Part shown: positions 1 through 8,752 of the stretch, piece by piece | How the letters are laid out: each line of letters opens with the position of its first letter | How positions within the stretch are numbered: position 1 is the first letter of the stretch | From: UBA9676 sp963837105 | GTDB taxonomy: Bacteria > Actinomycetota > Actinomycetes > Streptosporangiales > Streptosporangiaceae | Assembly (NCBI GenBank): GCA_963837105.1 | Contig: CAWIMG010000036.1 | Location: forward strand, 434,001-498,000 | Direction of reading: 5' to 3' | DNA: 64,000 bases | Notes under the pieces: model-generated | What the model was told of the DNA's origin: nothing | Database searches by the model: none | The model's input: the letters and a program-made list of their open reading frames with translations, nothing else | Made by a program: the position numbers and the translations under genes

Positions 1-506
1 GGCAGCAGGGCGTCGACGGTTCCGCTGGCGTCCGGGCCGCCGAGGTAGACCGGCTCCAGGCCGACGGCGGTGATCAGTTCTTCCACGGCCGGCCGGGCTT
101 CCGGCTCGGACGCGAAGGCCAGGATCGCGCCAGGCAGCGGATCGGCGAAGTTCTCCCAGCCGAGGGTGCTGAACGCACGCGCATACCGAGCGTCCGGCGC
201 CGCGTCGGCGACGGCAGCATGGGCATTGACCGCCGGCTGGCCGATGTTGTTCGTCGCGTCGATCACGATCTTGCCCGCCAGCGCGGCGCCATGCGGCCCG
301 ACCAGGTCGGCCACCGCCCGGCCGGGCACGGCCAGCAGCACGGCATCAGCACCCGCCAGCGCGTCGCCGATGGGCAGCATCGGCGCGCCGCCCGGCCCTT
401 CCCCGGCCCCTTGCCGTGAGCCGTACACCACCTCATGCCCCGCCGTCTGCCAGCGCTGGCCCAGTGTGCCGCCGATGTTCCCGGTACCGATCACTGCGAT
501 CCTCAT
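1..506 (-). CDS. NADPH-dependent F420 reductase-like dinucleotide-binding protein (3' end outside window)
   Basis: Reading the minus strand from an ATG at 506 gives MRIAVIGTGNIGGTLGQRW, a Rossmann-fold GxGxxG nucleotide-binding start. Further on come a VLLAVPG segment, IVIDATNN and ARAFSTLGWENF. This order is typical of the F420H2:NADP oxidoreductase (FNO) family and its NAD(P)-binding relatives, which move hydride between F420 or a quinone-like partner and NADP in the cytoplasm. About 168 residues are visible and the C-terminus lies beyond base 1. F420-type and LLM flavoproteins elsewhere in the window make an F420 role plausible, but related YdiP-type reductases cannot be excluded. Confidence 0.8.
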   Translation of the reverse strand, partial: MRIAVIGTGNIGGTLGQRWQTAGHEVVYGSRQGAGEGPGGAPMLPIGDALAGADAVLLAVPGRAVADLVGPHGAALAGKIVIDATNNIGQPAVNAHAAVADAAPDARYARAFSTLGWENFADPLPGAILAFASEPEARPAVEELITAVGLEPVYLGGPDASGTVDALL

Positions 507-560
507 GCCGCCACCCAACCACGGTGACGCGCTCCGCATTCCTGCCGTAGCGTCGGTCAC

Positions 561-827
561 GTGATCCGCTGCCGGGTGCTGGTCTCTGGCCAGGTCCAGG
601 GTGTCTTCTTCCGCGACGCCTGCCAGCGGATGGCGCTCGCGCATGGAGTCAGTGGCTGGGTGCGTAACCTGCCCGATGGCCGGGTCGAGGCGATCTTCGA
701 GGGCCCCGCCAAAAGCGTCAGCAAGCTGGTGGAGTGGGCCCGGCACGGCCCGTCCCGGGCGGAAGTGGCCCGGGTGGCGGTGCAGGCCGAGCCGCCGGAG
801 GGCCTGCTCACCTTCCAGATCCGGTGA
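561..827 (+). CDS. acyP: Acylphosphatase
   Basis: An 88-residue protein of normal family length. It starts at GTG 561 and has the family signature near the N-terminus: GQVQGVFFR carries the phosphate-binding loop and catalytic Arg, and GWVRNLPDGRVEAIFEG carries the catalytic Asn. Acylphosphatases hydrolyse the carboxyl-phosphate bond of acylphosphates in the cytoplasm. The stop codon overlaps the next start (TGATG), so it is probably translated together with the downstream methyltransferase. It is divergent from the F420-reductase-like gene, with a 54-bp gap. Confidence 0.93.
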   Translation: MIRCRVLVSGQVQGVFFRDACQRMALAHGVSGWVRNLPDGRVEAIFEGPAKSVSKLVEWARHGPSRAEVARVAVQAEPPEGLLTFQIR

Positions 828-1639
828 TGGGTGGCGCCGTGCCCGACCACCTGTTCACCGAGCCCGCTCTGGCTGAGCTGTATGACCGGTGGGCACCGGC
901 GCGGCAGCGCGGTGACTTCGGCTTCTACCTTCCGCTGGTGATGTCCGCGGCATCCGTGCTCGACATCGGGTGCGGGACCGGTGAGCTGCTGCGGATGGCC
1001 CGCCAGGCCGGGCACACCGGGCGGCTGTGCGGACTCGACCCCGCCCCGGCGATGCTCGCCGTGACCCGCCAGCAGCCAGACGTCGAGTGGGTGCTCGGTG
1101 ACGCCGCCTCAGCCGCCTGGCGGCAGGAGTTCGACCTGGTAGTCATGACCGGGCACGCCTGCCAGGTGCTGGTCAGCGATGACGAGGTCCGTGCCGCCCT
1201 GGCGGCCGTCCGGGTGGCGCTGGCCCCCGGCGGGCGGTTCGCCTTCGAAACCCGCAACCCTGCGGCCCGCGCCTGGGAAGACTGGGTCCCCGGAAACGCC
1301 GTCCAGGCAACCGGCCCCACAGGTGCCGTGGTCACGATGGCCCACCAGGTGGTCGCGCCGTTCGACGGCGCCACCGTGTCGTTCACCAGCACCTGCACCA
1401 GCCCGGACTGGCCAGAGCCGCAGGTCGGCAGGAGCACGCTGCGTTTCCTCAGCGCCGCTGAGCTGGCCGCGTTCCTGGCCGGAGCTGGCCTGGCCATACA
1501 GGAGCAGTTCGGCGACTGGGACCGCGCGCCGCTCACCGGCACCAGCCCCGAGATCATCACCATCACCGGACTGGCGGTCAGCTCAGGTCTTGAGGATGTT
1601 GATGGCGCGGGCGATGACCAGCGCGCCCACGGCGAGTGA
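827..1639 (+). CDS. Class I SAM-dependent methyltransferase
   Basis: About 270 residues from the ATG at 827, which overlaps the acylphosphatase stop by one base. Motif I (VLDIGCGTGELL, about residues 43-54) is followed by an acidic residue in GLDPAPAM, a motif II-like DLVVMTGHACQVL and a post-motif ALAPGGRFAFETRN. This is the usual Methyltransf_25-type fold. The substrate cannot be told. The last 57 bp run over the end of the convergent membrane-protein gene. An in-frame upstream start at 734 would place 31 residues inside the acylphosphatase gene and is less likely. Confidence 0.85.
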   Translation: MGGAVPDHLFTEPALAELYDRWAPARQRGDFGFYLPLVMSAASVLDIGCGTGELLRMARQAGHTGRLCGLDPAPAMLAVTRQQPDVEWVLGDAASAAWRQEFDLVVMTGHACQVLVSDDEVRAALAAVRVALAPGGRFAFETRNPAARAWEDWVPGNAVQATGPTGAVVTMAHQVVAPFDGATVSFTSTCTSPDWPEPQVGRSTLRFLSAAELAAFLAGAGLAIQEQFGDWDRAPLTGTSPEIITITGLAVSSGLEDVDGAGDDQRAHGE

Positions 1640-2428
1640 CACCGCGGACTGGACGAGCATGGTCAACTTCGCCCACCGGGCCAGCGGCATCACGTCGGTG
1701 GGGCTGAACGCGGTCGCGTTGGTGAACGACATGTACAGGTAATCCACGAACTCCGGCTCCCAGTCCGCAGCGGCCAGCTGCGGATCCGCCATCTGCGGGA
1801 ACAGCAGATCCGGGTGCTGCAGGGTGCCCATGGCCCGGTGCACCGGGCCGCCGCGGTCGAACTCCCAGTACCACAGCCCGAAGGCGATCACGTTGGTCAC
1901 CCACACCGAAGCGCCGGTGGCGAGCAGCACGCCAGCGGCGTTCCCCGCCTGCCCGGTCAGGATCGCCCGGATGAGCAGCACGGCCGAGGCCGCGTTGGCG
2001 ATCGTGATCAGCAGGATCAGCGCGATGCTGGCTGCCCGCACGGCCCGGCCGCGCCGCTCGATCCGCACCGGGTTGGCGATGCTCAGGCCGATCAGCAGCG
2101 CTGCCTCCAGAGTCGGCAGCAGCCACCGGGGCAGCGGGCTGATCAGATGTGATGGCAGCAGGAACTGCAGCACGATGGCCACGATCACGCTCAGGCTGAC
2201 CGGCCACCGCCGCTCACCATGGGTCTTGCGCAGCCAGGCCGGGACCGGCACACCGTGGCCACGGCTGGCGGCCATCTGCTCGAACCGGTGCAGCCATAGC
2301 TGCCACGGGTTGACTCCGCGGTGCTTGACCCGCCACTCCTCGCCGGGTTCGGGTGTCTGCGCGTCCGGGTCTGGCTGGCCCGGCCAGTCCCCCTGGCCGG
2401 CCGGGCCGGGCTGCCCTGGCTCTGTCAT
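1583..2428 (-). CDS. DUF1345-type multipass membrane protein
   Basis: A 281-residue protein from the ATG at 2428. It has a hydrophilic Pro/Gly/Gln-rich cytoplasmic N-terminus (about 75 residues) and then about six membrane segments. The stretch DYLYMSFTNATAFSPTDVMP and a final helix fit the DUF1345 family, whose conserved segment has the layout of an ion-channel pore loop but lacks TVGYG. Function is unknown; it sits in the plasma membrane. The upstream in-frame ATG at 2476 would add 16 residues without a good ribosome site. Confidence 0.75.
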   Translation of the reverse strand: MTEPGQPGPAGQGDWPGQPDPDAQTPEPGEEWRVKHRGVNPWQLWLHRFEQMAASRGHGVPVPAWLRKTHGERRWPVSLSVIVAIVLQFLLPSHLISPLPRWLLPTLEAALLIGLSIANPVRIERRGRAVRAASIALILLITIANAASAVLLIRAILTGQAGNAAGVLLATGASVWVTNVIAFGLWYWEFDRGGPVHRAMGTLQHPDLLFPQMADPQLAAADWEPEFVDYLYMSFTNATAFSPTDVMPLARWAKLTMLVQSAVSLAVGALVIARAINILKT

Positions 2429-2493
2429 GCGTCCGATCCTGTCACTCCAGCTCCCGCGGGGCAGCGGCAGCCGCACTCCCGGCCCGGCCCGCG

Positions 2494-3411
2494 ATGCGAG
2501 ACGATGACAGGGTGTCCGGTGATGACCTGCTGCAGGCGGCAGCCGACGAGCTGTATGCAGCAGACCTGGCTGACTTCACCGAGCGGCGCAAGGAACTCGC
2601 GGCCGGGGCCCGCGCGGCCGGTGAGCCTGCGGCGGCGAAGCAGATCGCCGCGCTGCGCAAGCCGACCCGGTCGGCCTGGGCAGTGAACCGGCTGGTCCGC
2701 GCCGACCCGGGCATGCCAGGGCGGCTGTCCGCGCTGGCTGACGACCTGCGGGCGGCGGAGGCGGCGCTGGACGGGCCACGGATCCGCGAGCTGTCGCAAG
2801 CGCGCCGGGAACTGGTCGATGCGCTGGTCCGCGAGGCGTTGGGCATGACGGGGGAGTCCGCGCCGTCGGCGTCGCTGCAGGAAGAAGTGACCGCCATCTT
2901 CGGTGCCGCGCTGGCCGACCCGCAGGTCGGGGCCCAGCTGGCGGCCGGGACGCTGGTGCGTGCGGAGCAGCGGGCCGGCTTCGGCTCGGCCGGGATCCCG
3001 CCGCTGGCCCTGGTGCGGGAACCCGCCCCGCGCCCGGCCGCCGGGGGAACTGCCGCGGCGCGGGCCAGCGGCCAGCCCAGGACGGAAACGGCGGAGGCGA
3101 GGGCGCGGGCCCGGGCGGAGGCGACCGCCGCCGCGGCGGAAACGAGGAAGCGGGCGGCGGAAGAGGCCGCGGCCGAAGCCGAACGCGAGCGGCAGCGGGA
3201 GCTGGCCGAGACCGAGCAGGCCGCCGTCGGCGCTCGCCAGGCCGTGCAGGCCGCTACCGCCGCCGTCCGGGACCGGCAGGCCACGGTCCGGCGGATCGAG
3301 GAGCAGCTCAACGAGGCACGGGAAGCGCTTGCGGAGGCGCGGGTTGATGCCCGCCAGGCCGAGAGCGCCGAGCGGCGGGCACAGCAGAAGCTGGACCGGC
3401 TCCGCGGGTAG
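2494..3411 (+). CDS. Conserved actinobacterial coiled-coil protein
   Basis: A 305-residue protein. The N-terminal half contains FTERRKELAAGARAAGEP and KQIAALRKPTRSAWAVNRLV, a pattern found in a conserved but uncharacterised actinobacterial family. The C-terminal half (about residue 200 onward) is a long Ala/Arg/Glu-rich stretch that should form a continuous coiled coil. No catalytic motif is visible. The ATG at 2494 is used; GTG 2512 is an alternative. It is divergent from the DUF1345 gene with only 65 bp between the starts, so the promoters must overlap. Confidence 0.7.
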   Translation: MRDDDRVSGDDLLQAAADELYAADLADFTERRKELAAGARAAGEPAAAKQIAALRKPTRSAWAVNRLVRADPGMPGRLSALADDLRAAEAALDGPRIRELSQARRELVDALVREALGMTGESAPSASLQEEVTAIFGAALADPQVGAQLAAGTLVRAEQRAGFGSAGIPPLALVREPAPRPAAGGTAAARASGQPRTETAEARARARAEATAAAAETRKRAAEEAAAEAERERQRELAETEQAAVGARQAVQAATAAVRDRQATVRRIEEQLNEAREALAEARVDARQAESAERRAQQKLDRLRG

Positions 3412-3431
3412 GCCGGGTGCCCGGCCCCGGC

Positions 3432-3877
3432 TCACGCCGGCCAGGGCACCAGGGCGAATGCCCCCGCCCAGGTCATCCGCCCGGGCCACGCCGGATACGG
3501 TCGCTGGGGGACTAACGCCTCCGTCGCCCACGGCAGGTCCAGCACCAGCGCGCCGTTCCGCTCGGCCAGCGTGACCTGTCCTCGCTCTGCCGGGCCATCC
3601 CCGAACCGGCATGGCCTGCCGTTATAGAAGCTCCCTCCGCCGTAGCTGATCGACCACTCCAGCGCCAGGCTGGCAGCCCGAACACCTGCATGAGTGCCCT
3701 CATCAGCAGCGGGTTCTCCCGGACACCGTGCACCTCGCCGAGCAGCAGTAGTCCCGACTCATCGAGGGAGCGGTGCGCTGCCGCCCGCGCCGTCGGCTCG
3801 ATCACCAGGTCTGGGCCGCTGAACTCGAATTCGGCGGCCGCCTGTCTCAGCGCGCCAAGTGAGGATACGGATGGCAC
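3432..3877 (-). pseudogene. Frameshifted conserved protein with ChaN/Tiki-like GE-x-H motif
   Basis: From a possible GTG at 3877 the frame reads SLDESGLLLLGEVHGVRENP and MRALMQVFGLPA, similar to the N-terminal GE-x-H motif of ChaN/Tiki-like proteins. Near 3668-3673 the frame breaks. One base more would give the continuation LALEWS and a coherent C-terminus (ERNGALVLDLPWATEALVPQ) ending at a TGA at 3432-3434. The encoded product is shorter than expected for such proteins, so an internal deletion is also possible. It lies upstream of, and divergent from, the nitronate monooxygenase gene. Confidence 0.5.
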
Positions 3878-3981
3878 CTGCTCAGGATCGTATCCGCCGG
3901 TGGCGGGTCGCGCGGCCCTGGTGAGTCCCAGCCCGGCTACGGGATAGCCGACCTGGCCTATACGGTGACTCCGGAGGGCAC

Positions 3982-5013
3982 ATGCTTTCTGATCAGCTCG
4001 GGCCACTGCTGCGCCGGCCGGTGGTGGTGGCCCCGATGGCGGGTGGCCCCACCACTCCCGCGCTGGTCGCGGCTGCCGCCGATGCCGGGGCGCTGGGATT
4101 CCTCGCGGCCGGCTACCTGAGTGCCGAGGCGATGCGGGCGGGCATCGATTCGGTCCGCGCGGCCACCAGCGGCCCGTTCGGCGTCAATCTGTTCGTTCCC
4201 GGTGAGCCGGCCGCGGACCCGGCGGCGACGGCCCGGTATGTCGGGTCGCTCCGCGGTGATGCCGACCGGATCGGGGCGGTGCTGGGTGAGCCGGCCTGGG
4301 ACGACGACGCGTGGGCGGCCAAACTGGACGTCCTGCTGGCCGGTCCGCCGCCCGTGGTCAGCTTCACGTTCGGCTGCCCGGACCCGGGCGTGCTCAGCGC
4401 TTTCCGCCATGCCGGGTCGGTCACCGTGGTCACGGTCACCAGTCCGGCGGAGGCCGGGCGGGCCGCCACGGCAGGGGCCGCCTGCCTGTGCGTCCAGGGT
4501 GCGGAAGCGGGCGCGCACCAGGGAACGTTCGCCAACCAAGGGCCAGCCATCGGCAGAACGGCTGTGCTCCCGCTGGTCTCGGAGGTCGCGCGGATCACCG
4601 ACGTTCCGCTGATCGCGGCGGGCGGGATCATGACCGCTGCCGGGACCGCGGCAGCGCTGGCCGCGGGCGCGGCCATGGTCCAGTGCGGGACCGCGTTCCT
4701 GGGCTGCCCGGAGAGCGGCGCGCATCCGGTGTACAAGGCCGCCCTGGCCAGTGGCCGGTTCACCGGCACCGTGCTGACCCGGGCGTTCAGCGGCCGGCCC
4801 GCACGTGGCCTGGTCAACCAGTTCATCCGCGATCACCCGGATGCCCCGGCCGCCTACCCGGAGATCAACAACGCCACCCGCCCGCTGCGGGCCGCGGCCG
4901 CCCGGCAGGGGGACGCCGACCGGATGAGCCTGTGGGCCGGCACCGGTTTCCGGCATGCCACCGACCGCCCCGCCGCCGAGGTCATCGATCTGCTTGATCC
5001 CGGGACGGGCTGA
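3982..5013 (+). CDS. Nitronate monooxygenase / 2-nitropropane dioxygenase family FMN enzyme
   Basis: A 343-residue TIM-barrel protein of normal family length. PVVVAPMAGGPTTPALV near the N-terminus, GPFGVNLF, VSFTFGCP, the catalytic-His region CVQGAEAGAHQGTF (about residues 172-185) and the FMN phosphate loop IAAGGIMTAAGTAAAL are all present. The family oxidises alkyl nitronates, such as toxic propionate 3-nitronate, with O2 and FMN in the cytoplasm. ATG 3982 follows a GGAGGGCAC ribosome site. It appears monocistronic. Confidence 0.9.
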   Translation: MLSDQLGPLLRRPVVVAPMAGGPTTPALVAAAADAGALGFLAAGYLSAEAMRAGIDSVRAATSGPFGVNLFVPGEPAADPAATARYVGSLRGDADRIGAVLGEPAWDDDAWAAKLDVLLAGPPPVVSFTFGCPDPGVLSAFRHAGSVTVVTVTSPAEAGRAATAGAACLCVQGAEAGAHQGTFANQGPAIGRTAVLPLVSEVARITDVPLIAAGGIMTAAGTAAALAAGAAMVQCGTAFLGCPESGAHPVYKAALASGRFTGTVLTRAFSGRPARGLVNQFIRDHPDAPAAYPEINNATRPLRAAAARQGDADRMSLWAGTGFRHATDRPAAEVIDLLDPGTG

Positions 5014-5187
5014 CCTGCACCTGAGGGGTGGTTCTTCAGCCCGCTGCCCTCCGGGTGAGCGCGGCCCGGTCGCGCCGGAGCCGATGCCGGGCCGGCGATG
5101 GTGCTACCGGCCAGCCGGTGAAGAAGCCTGCCAGGTCAGCCGGGGTCACCCCGGACAGCGAGGTGCACCGCGTGGCCGGCCAGTTGT

Positions 5188-5883
5188 TCACTCTTCGACC
5201 GTGATGCCCAGTGTGCTGGCGAGCAGGTCGGCCATGGCGGCGAACTGGGCGGACGTCACTACCATGCCGCGCAGGGAGCCGGGATCGGCGGTGATGCCCA
5301 GTTCCGCACCGCGCAGATCGACCGTGTCCAGGCTGGCCTTGACGAAGGTGATGCCGGTGAGCCGGCAGCCGGGGAACGCGCTGCGGGTGAGGGTCGCGCC
5401 GGTGAAGTTGACGTCGCGGAGCAGGCAGCTGTCGAAAACCACGTCGGTCAGGGCCGCGTCCCGCAAGTTCACCGAGTCCAGCTTGCAGCCGCGCAGCACC
5501 ACGCCGCGCAGCCGTGCGCCGAATGCTTCCGCGCCGGCGATGGCGCTGTCCGCGATCTGCACCCCAGTCCAGGCCGATTCGGCCAGACCGGTCCCGGTCA
5601 GCCGCACGTCAGCCAGCCAGGTGTCGGTGAATGTGGCCCGCCGCAGCTGGCCGGCCTGGCAGGACACGTGGGTGAGCGCGCACTCCAGAAAGCGGCTGCC
5701 GGACCCGTCCGGGCCGTCCAGGGTGAGCTGGTCGAAGTGAGCGCAGTCATACTCCGCGCCGGGCTGCCAGCCATCCCGGCGCGGCACCAGCGCGGCGGCG
5801 AACGGGAGATCGGCCAGTTCCCGCCACTGGCTGGCGGGGACCCCGGGTCCCCGCCAGGCCGGGCGGCCGCCCCGCTGGCTCAC
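5188..5883 (-). CDS. Pentapeptide repeat protein
   Basis: A 231-residue protein with tandem A(D/N)Lxx-like units through most of its length, for example VVLRGCKLDSVNLRDAALTD and TGATLTRSAFPGCRLTG, which should form a right-handed quadrilateral beta-helix. No transmembrane segment or enzymatic domain is visible. Its GTG start overlaps the TGA of the DAHP synthase gene by four bases (5880-5883), so translation should be coupled. Family members include DNA-gyrase protectors (MfpA/Qnr) and many of unknown role; there is no specific sign of gyrase binding here. Confidence 0.88.
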   Translation of the reverse strand: MSQRGGRPAWRGPGVPASQWRELADLPFAAALVPRRDGWQPGAEYDCAHFDQLTLDGPDGSGSRFLECALTHVSCQAGQLRRATFTDTWLADVRLTGTGLAESAWTGVQIADSAIAGAEAFGARLRGVVLRGCKLDSVNLRDAALTDVVFDSCLLRDVNFTGATLTRSAFPGCRLTGITFVKASLDTVDLRGAELGITADPGSLRGMVVTSAQFAAMADLLASTLGITVEE

Positions 5884-7232
5884 CCAGTCCGCTTCGTGCC
5901 GGTGTACTGGCGGTACATATCGGCCACCAGGAACGCCAGGTCGAGGGACTGGCTGCGGTTCAGCCGGGGATCACACGCGGTCTCGTACCGGTGCCGGAGG
6001 TCGCTTTCGGCGATGTGCTGTCCGCCGCCGATGCACTCGGTCACATCGTCGCCGGTGAACTCGATATGGATGCCACCCGGATGGGTGCCGAGCGCCCGGT
6101 GTACCTCGAAGAACCCGGTGACCTCATCCAGCACGTCGTCGAAGTGCCTCGTCTTGTGCCCGCTGGCGGCCTCAATGGTGTTGCCGTGCATGGGGTCGCA
6201 GACCCAGGCCACCCCGGCTCCACTGGCAGCGACCCGTTCCACCAGTGGCGGCAGGGTGTCGCGTACCCGCCGGGCTCCCATCCGGGCGATCAGGGTGAGC
6301 CGCCCGGGCTCGCGCTCCGGGTTGAGTGCGTCGATCAGGGCAAGCACTTCGGCGGGAGTGGCAGACGGGCCGATCTTGACCGCCAGCGGGTTGCGGATGC
6401 TGCGGGCGAAGCCGATATGGCTGCCGCCGGGCGCGCGAGTGCGCTCGCCGATCCAGAGCAGGTGCGCGGACAGGTCATAGCGGCGGCCGGTGCGGGAGTC
6501 GGTCCTGGCCATGGCCCGCTCGTAGGGCAGCAGCAGGGCTTCGTGACTGGAGTAGAACTCCACCGCGCGGAACTCCTCCGGATCCGCGCCGCAGGCGTGC
6601 ATGAAAGCGATCGCCCGCTCGATCTCGTCCGCCAGCCGCTCATAGCGCTGCCCGGCCGGGCTGTTCGCGACGAAGTCCTGGTTCCAGGCGTGGACCTGGC
6701 GGAGGTCGGCGTATCCGCCGCTGGCGAAGGCCCGGCAGAGGTTGAGCGTGGCAGCCGAGCAGTGGTACGCGTCGAGCAGGCGGCCGGGGTCCGGCGTCCT
6801 TGCCGCCGTGGTGAAGTCGAGGCCATTGACCGCGTCGCCCCGGTAGACCGGGAGTTCGGTCCCGTCCCGCACCTCGGTCGGCGCTGACCTGGGCTTGGCG
6901 AACTGGCCGGCCATCCGGCCGACCTTCACCACCGGCACGCTGGCGGCATAGGTCAGGACGATCGCCATTTGCAGCAGGGTCCGCAACTTCCCCCGGGTGC
7001 TGTCGGCGGTCGCGCCTGCGAAGGTTTCGGCGCAGTCCCCGCCCTGGAGCAGGAACGCCTCTCCGCGCGCGACCGCGGCCAGCCGGTCCCGGAGCTGATC
7101 GCACTCGCCCGCGAACACCAACGGCGGCAGTTGCTCCAGGCGGCGGACGACCGCCCCGAGCCGGTCAGGATCGGGCCAGTCGGGCTGCTGAAGTGGTAGC
7201 AGGCGGCTGGCCTGCTGGCTGGACACGGTCAT
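5880..7232 (-). CDS. aroG: 3-deoxy-7-phosphoheptulonate synthase, class II
   Basis: A 450-residue enzyme of the plant/actinobacterial class II type, which condenses phosphoenolpyruvate and erythrose 4-phosphate as the first step of the shikimate pathway. Visible motifs are FLLQGGDCAETF with the metal-binding Cys, VVKVGRMAGQFAKPRS, the YSSHEALLLPYE segment, HLLWIGERTR, VAWVCDPMHGNT with a metal-binding His, and HIEFTGDDVTECIGG. The length is normal. It starts at ATG 7232 and is followed by the coupled pentapeptide-repeat gene. The shikimate pathway is housekeeping, although extra class II copies also serve secondary metabolism. Confidence 0.95.
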   Translation of the reverse strand: MTVSSQQASRLLPLQQPDWPDPDRLGAVVRRLEQLPPLVFAGECDQLRDRLAAVARGEAFLLQGGDCAETFAGATADSTRGKLRTLLQMAIVLTYAASVPVVKVGRMAGQFAKPRSAPTEVRDGTELPVYRGDAVNGLDFTTAARTPDPGRLLDAYHCSAATLNLCRAFASGGYADLRQVHAWNQDFVANSPAGQRYERLADEIERAIAFMHACGADPEEFRAVEFYSSHEALLLPYERAMARTDSRTGRRYDLSAHLLWIGERTRAPGGSHIGFARSIRNPLAVKIGPSATPAEVLALIDALNPEREPGRLTLIARMGARRVRDTLPPLVERVAASGAGVAWVCDPMHGNTIEAASGHKTRHFDDVLDEVTGFFEVHRALGTHPGGIHIEFTGDDVTECIGGGQHIAESDLRHRYETACDPRLNRSQSLDLAFLVADMYRQYTGTKRTG

Positions 7233-7643
7233 CGAAGCTCAGGGTAACGGCCCAGCGGGGCGGGCGCGGCCCGTGCCCGGTTACCGCGGCCAGCACCTGA
7301 CCGGCGGACCTGTGGGCCGCTGCTTCCCGTCAGCCAGCTTCCAGCAGGCACCTGCCGGGACAATGGTCCCACCGGGGGCGGACCTTCGGCCGTGGGCGGG
7401 CGGTCACTGAAGGCCAATGGTGGCTGGAGGGCCTGCGGAGTGAGACAGGGCCCGCACTGGTCCGGCAAGCGCCAGGGAGGCTGAGGGGCCAGATCGGTAC
7501 CGGTCGGCCTGTCGTGGGCTGATCAAGTCAGGCCGACGCTGGCGTCACTCCGCAGGTTCGCCAACCCCGGTCGTGGCCAGGCCCCGCGGCATTCCTGAGG
7601 CGGCAGCGGAGCCGGCATACCGGACTGAGATGGGTGGTGGACC
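7233..7643. other. 411-bp intergenic region between divergent genes
   Basis: No convincing gene is seen here. A 79-codon open frame on the minus strand has no recognisable features. The region holds a DosR-like box at 7357-7370 and must contain the promoters of the DAHP synthase gene and of the small gene at 7644. Confidence 0.6.
7357..7370. promoter_or_regulatory. DosR/DevR-like box GGGACAATGGTCCC
   Basis: The sequence is a perfect GGGAC-N4-GTCCC inverted repeat, the core of the mycobacterial DosR (DevR) consensus. It lies 125 bp upstream of the DAHP synthase start and 274 bp upstream of the gene at 7644. A second, degenerate copy precedes the Rv1733c-like gene, whose mycobacterial relative belongs to the DosR regulon. 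Binding by a DosR-type regulator is an inference. Confidence 0.45.
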
Positions 7644-8012
7644 GTGAGACATCTATCCGCGGCAATGCCCGAGACCCTCAGCGTGGCCGATCTGCTATGC
7701 CACTCCGGTTCGTCACCCGCTGCCCGAAGCGCAGCCGGTGACCTGATGCAGGCCCTGGCGGCGGTGGAATGCCTGGTGGCGGTGGGTGGCCCAGCCGAAG
7801 TGCCGGACGCGCTGCTGCACGATCTGGTGATCATCACACTCGGCCTGGCGGGCGATGAACAGGCGGAAGCCGGCCTCGACCCCACAGTGGGCGCCCCTGG
7901 GCTGCCCACGGCCTGGCACTCACCGCCCTTGGCGGAACTGGACCGGTACCTCGCCAGTGCGCTGACCAGCCGTTTCCACCTCGTACCGGCACTGATACCG
8001 GCAGCGGCCTAG
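7644..8012 (+). CDS. Small hypothetical protein
   Basis: A 122-residue frame from GTG 7644 with normal high-GC codon use for this genome. It is mostly helical, Ala/Leu-rich and acidic, with no signal peptide, membrane segment or motif that I recognise. No clear Shine-Dalgarno precedes the GTG, so the true start may be the internal ATG at 7665. It lies between two DosR-like boxes and ahead of an Rv1733c-like gene, so a stress-related role is conceivable but not shown. Confidence 0.45.
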   Translation: MRHLSAAMPETLSVADLLCHSGSSPAARSAAGDLMQALAAVECLVAVGGPAEVPDALLHDLVIITLGLAGDEQAEAGLDPTVGAPGLPTAWHSPPLAELDRYLASALTSRFHLVPALIPAAA

Positions 8013-8069
8013 GCGAAGCCCGGGAGCCTCCGATGGTCATGAGCCAGGTCCGGCTGGGAGCGCCAGGCA

Positions 8070-8083
8070 GGGGCAAAGGTCCC
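8070..8083. promoter_or_regulatory. DosR-like box GGGGCAAAGGTCCC
   Basis: This is a one-mismatch version of GGGAC-N4-GTCCC. It is 73 bp upstream of the start of the Rv1733c-like gene, a good position for an activator site. The identical 14-mer recurs at 50751-50764, and a perfect relative lies at 7357-7370. Confidence 0.45.
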
Positions 8084-8155
8084 GGCCAGCGAGGAAGATC
8101 GCCTCTTGGCCTGGGCATTGCAGCGGCCGAGGGTCGGTACTGAGGGAGGCCGGGG

Positions 8156-8752
8156 ATGAAGCGGCTGCTGGCAGTGACCGCGGCGTGGGCCGCGAGGGTG
8201 GTCCGCAGGCTGGAGGCTGATCGAAACCCGCTCCGGCGCCCTATGGACCGCGCGGAGAGCCTGGTGATGGCCGGGCTGGCTATTGCCTTCCTGGCTGCGG
8301 CGCCGCTCGCCGCGGCGGTGGCCGCCCAGGCCGCGTATGACACAGGTGCCCGCACTGCCCAGACTGAGCAGGCCCATTGGCACCAGGTGCCAGCAGTGCT
8401 GCTGTCCAGCACTGTTGTTCCCGGCGACGGCTACCAGCCGAGCGTGGTGGCCATGTGGACCGCTCCGAATGGGACCGTGCGTACCGGCATGGTCCCTGCG
8501 CCCCCCGTCGCCAGAGTGGGCACAAGAGTGAAGGTGTGGGTGGATGCGGCCGGCTGGCAGACCGGCCAGCCGCTGCGGCTGTCGCAGGTACGGGGTCAGA
8601 TGGTGCTGGCTGCCATTTTCGCGCCGTTGATTCTCGGCTTGGTCCTACTGTGCGCTGCCCAGCTTGCCCACTATCTGGTCCAGCGTCAGCGCCTGGCCTC
8701 GTGGGATGTGGAATGGCAGACCGTCGAGCCGCAATGGAGCGGGCGCCACTGA
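8156..8752 (+). CDS. Rv1733c-family membrane protein
   Basis: A 198-residue protein with the family layout. A short N-terminus ends in RNPLRRPMDRAESLVMAG and leads into membrane segment 1 (about residues 40-60). An extracytoplasmic domain of about 100 residues contains AMWTAPNGTVRTGMVPAP, and membrane segment 2 (LAAIFAPLILGLVLLCAAQL) is followed by a short cytoplasmic tail. In Mycobacterium tuberculosis Rv1733c is a strongly induced DosR-regulon (hypoxia/NO dormancy) protein; biochemical function is unknown. GGGAGG sits just ahead of ATG 8156. The DosR-like box upstream fits the same regulation. Confidence 0.85.
   Translation: MKRLLAVTAAWAARVVRRLEADRNPLRRPMDRAESLVMAGLAIAFLAAAPLAAAVAAQAAYDTGARTAQTEQAHWHQVPAVLLSSTVVPGDGYQPSVVAMWTAPNGTVRTGMVPAPPVARVGTRVKVWVDAAGWQTGQPLRLSQVRGQMVLAAIFAPLILGLVLLCAAQLAHYLVQRQRLASWDVEWQTVEPQWSGRH

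Noticed and set aside
5880..7232. Reading the DAHP synthase as part of an antibiotic cluster
   Set aside because: No phenazine, ansamycin or other shikimate-derived biosynthetic genes lie nearby. A housekeeping role is simpler.
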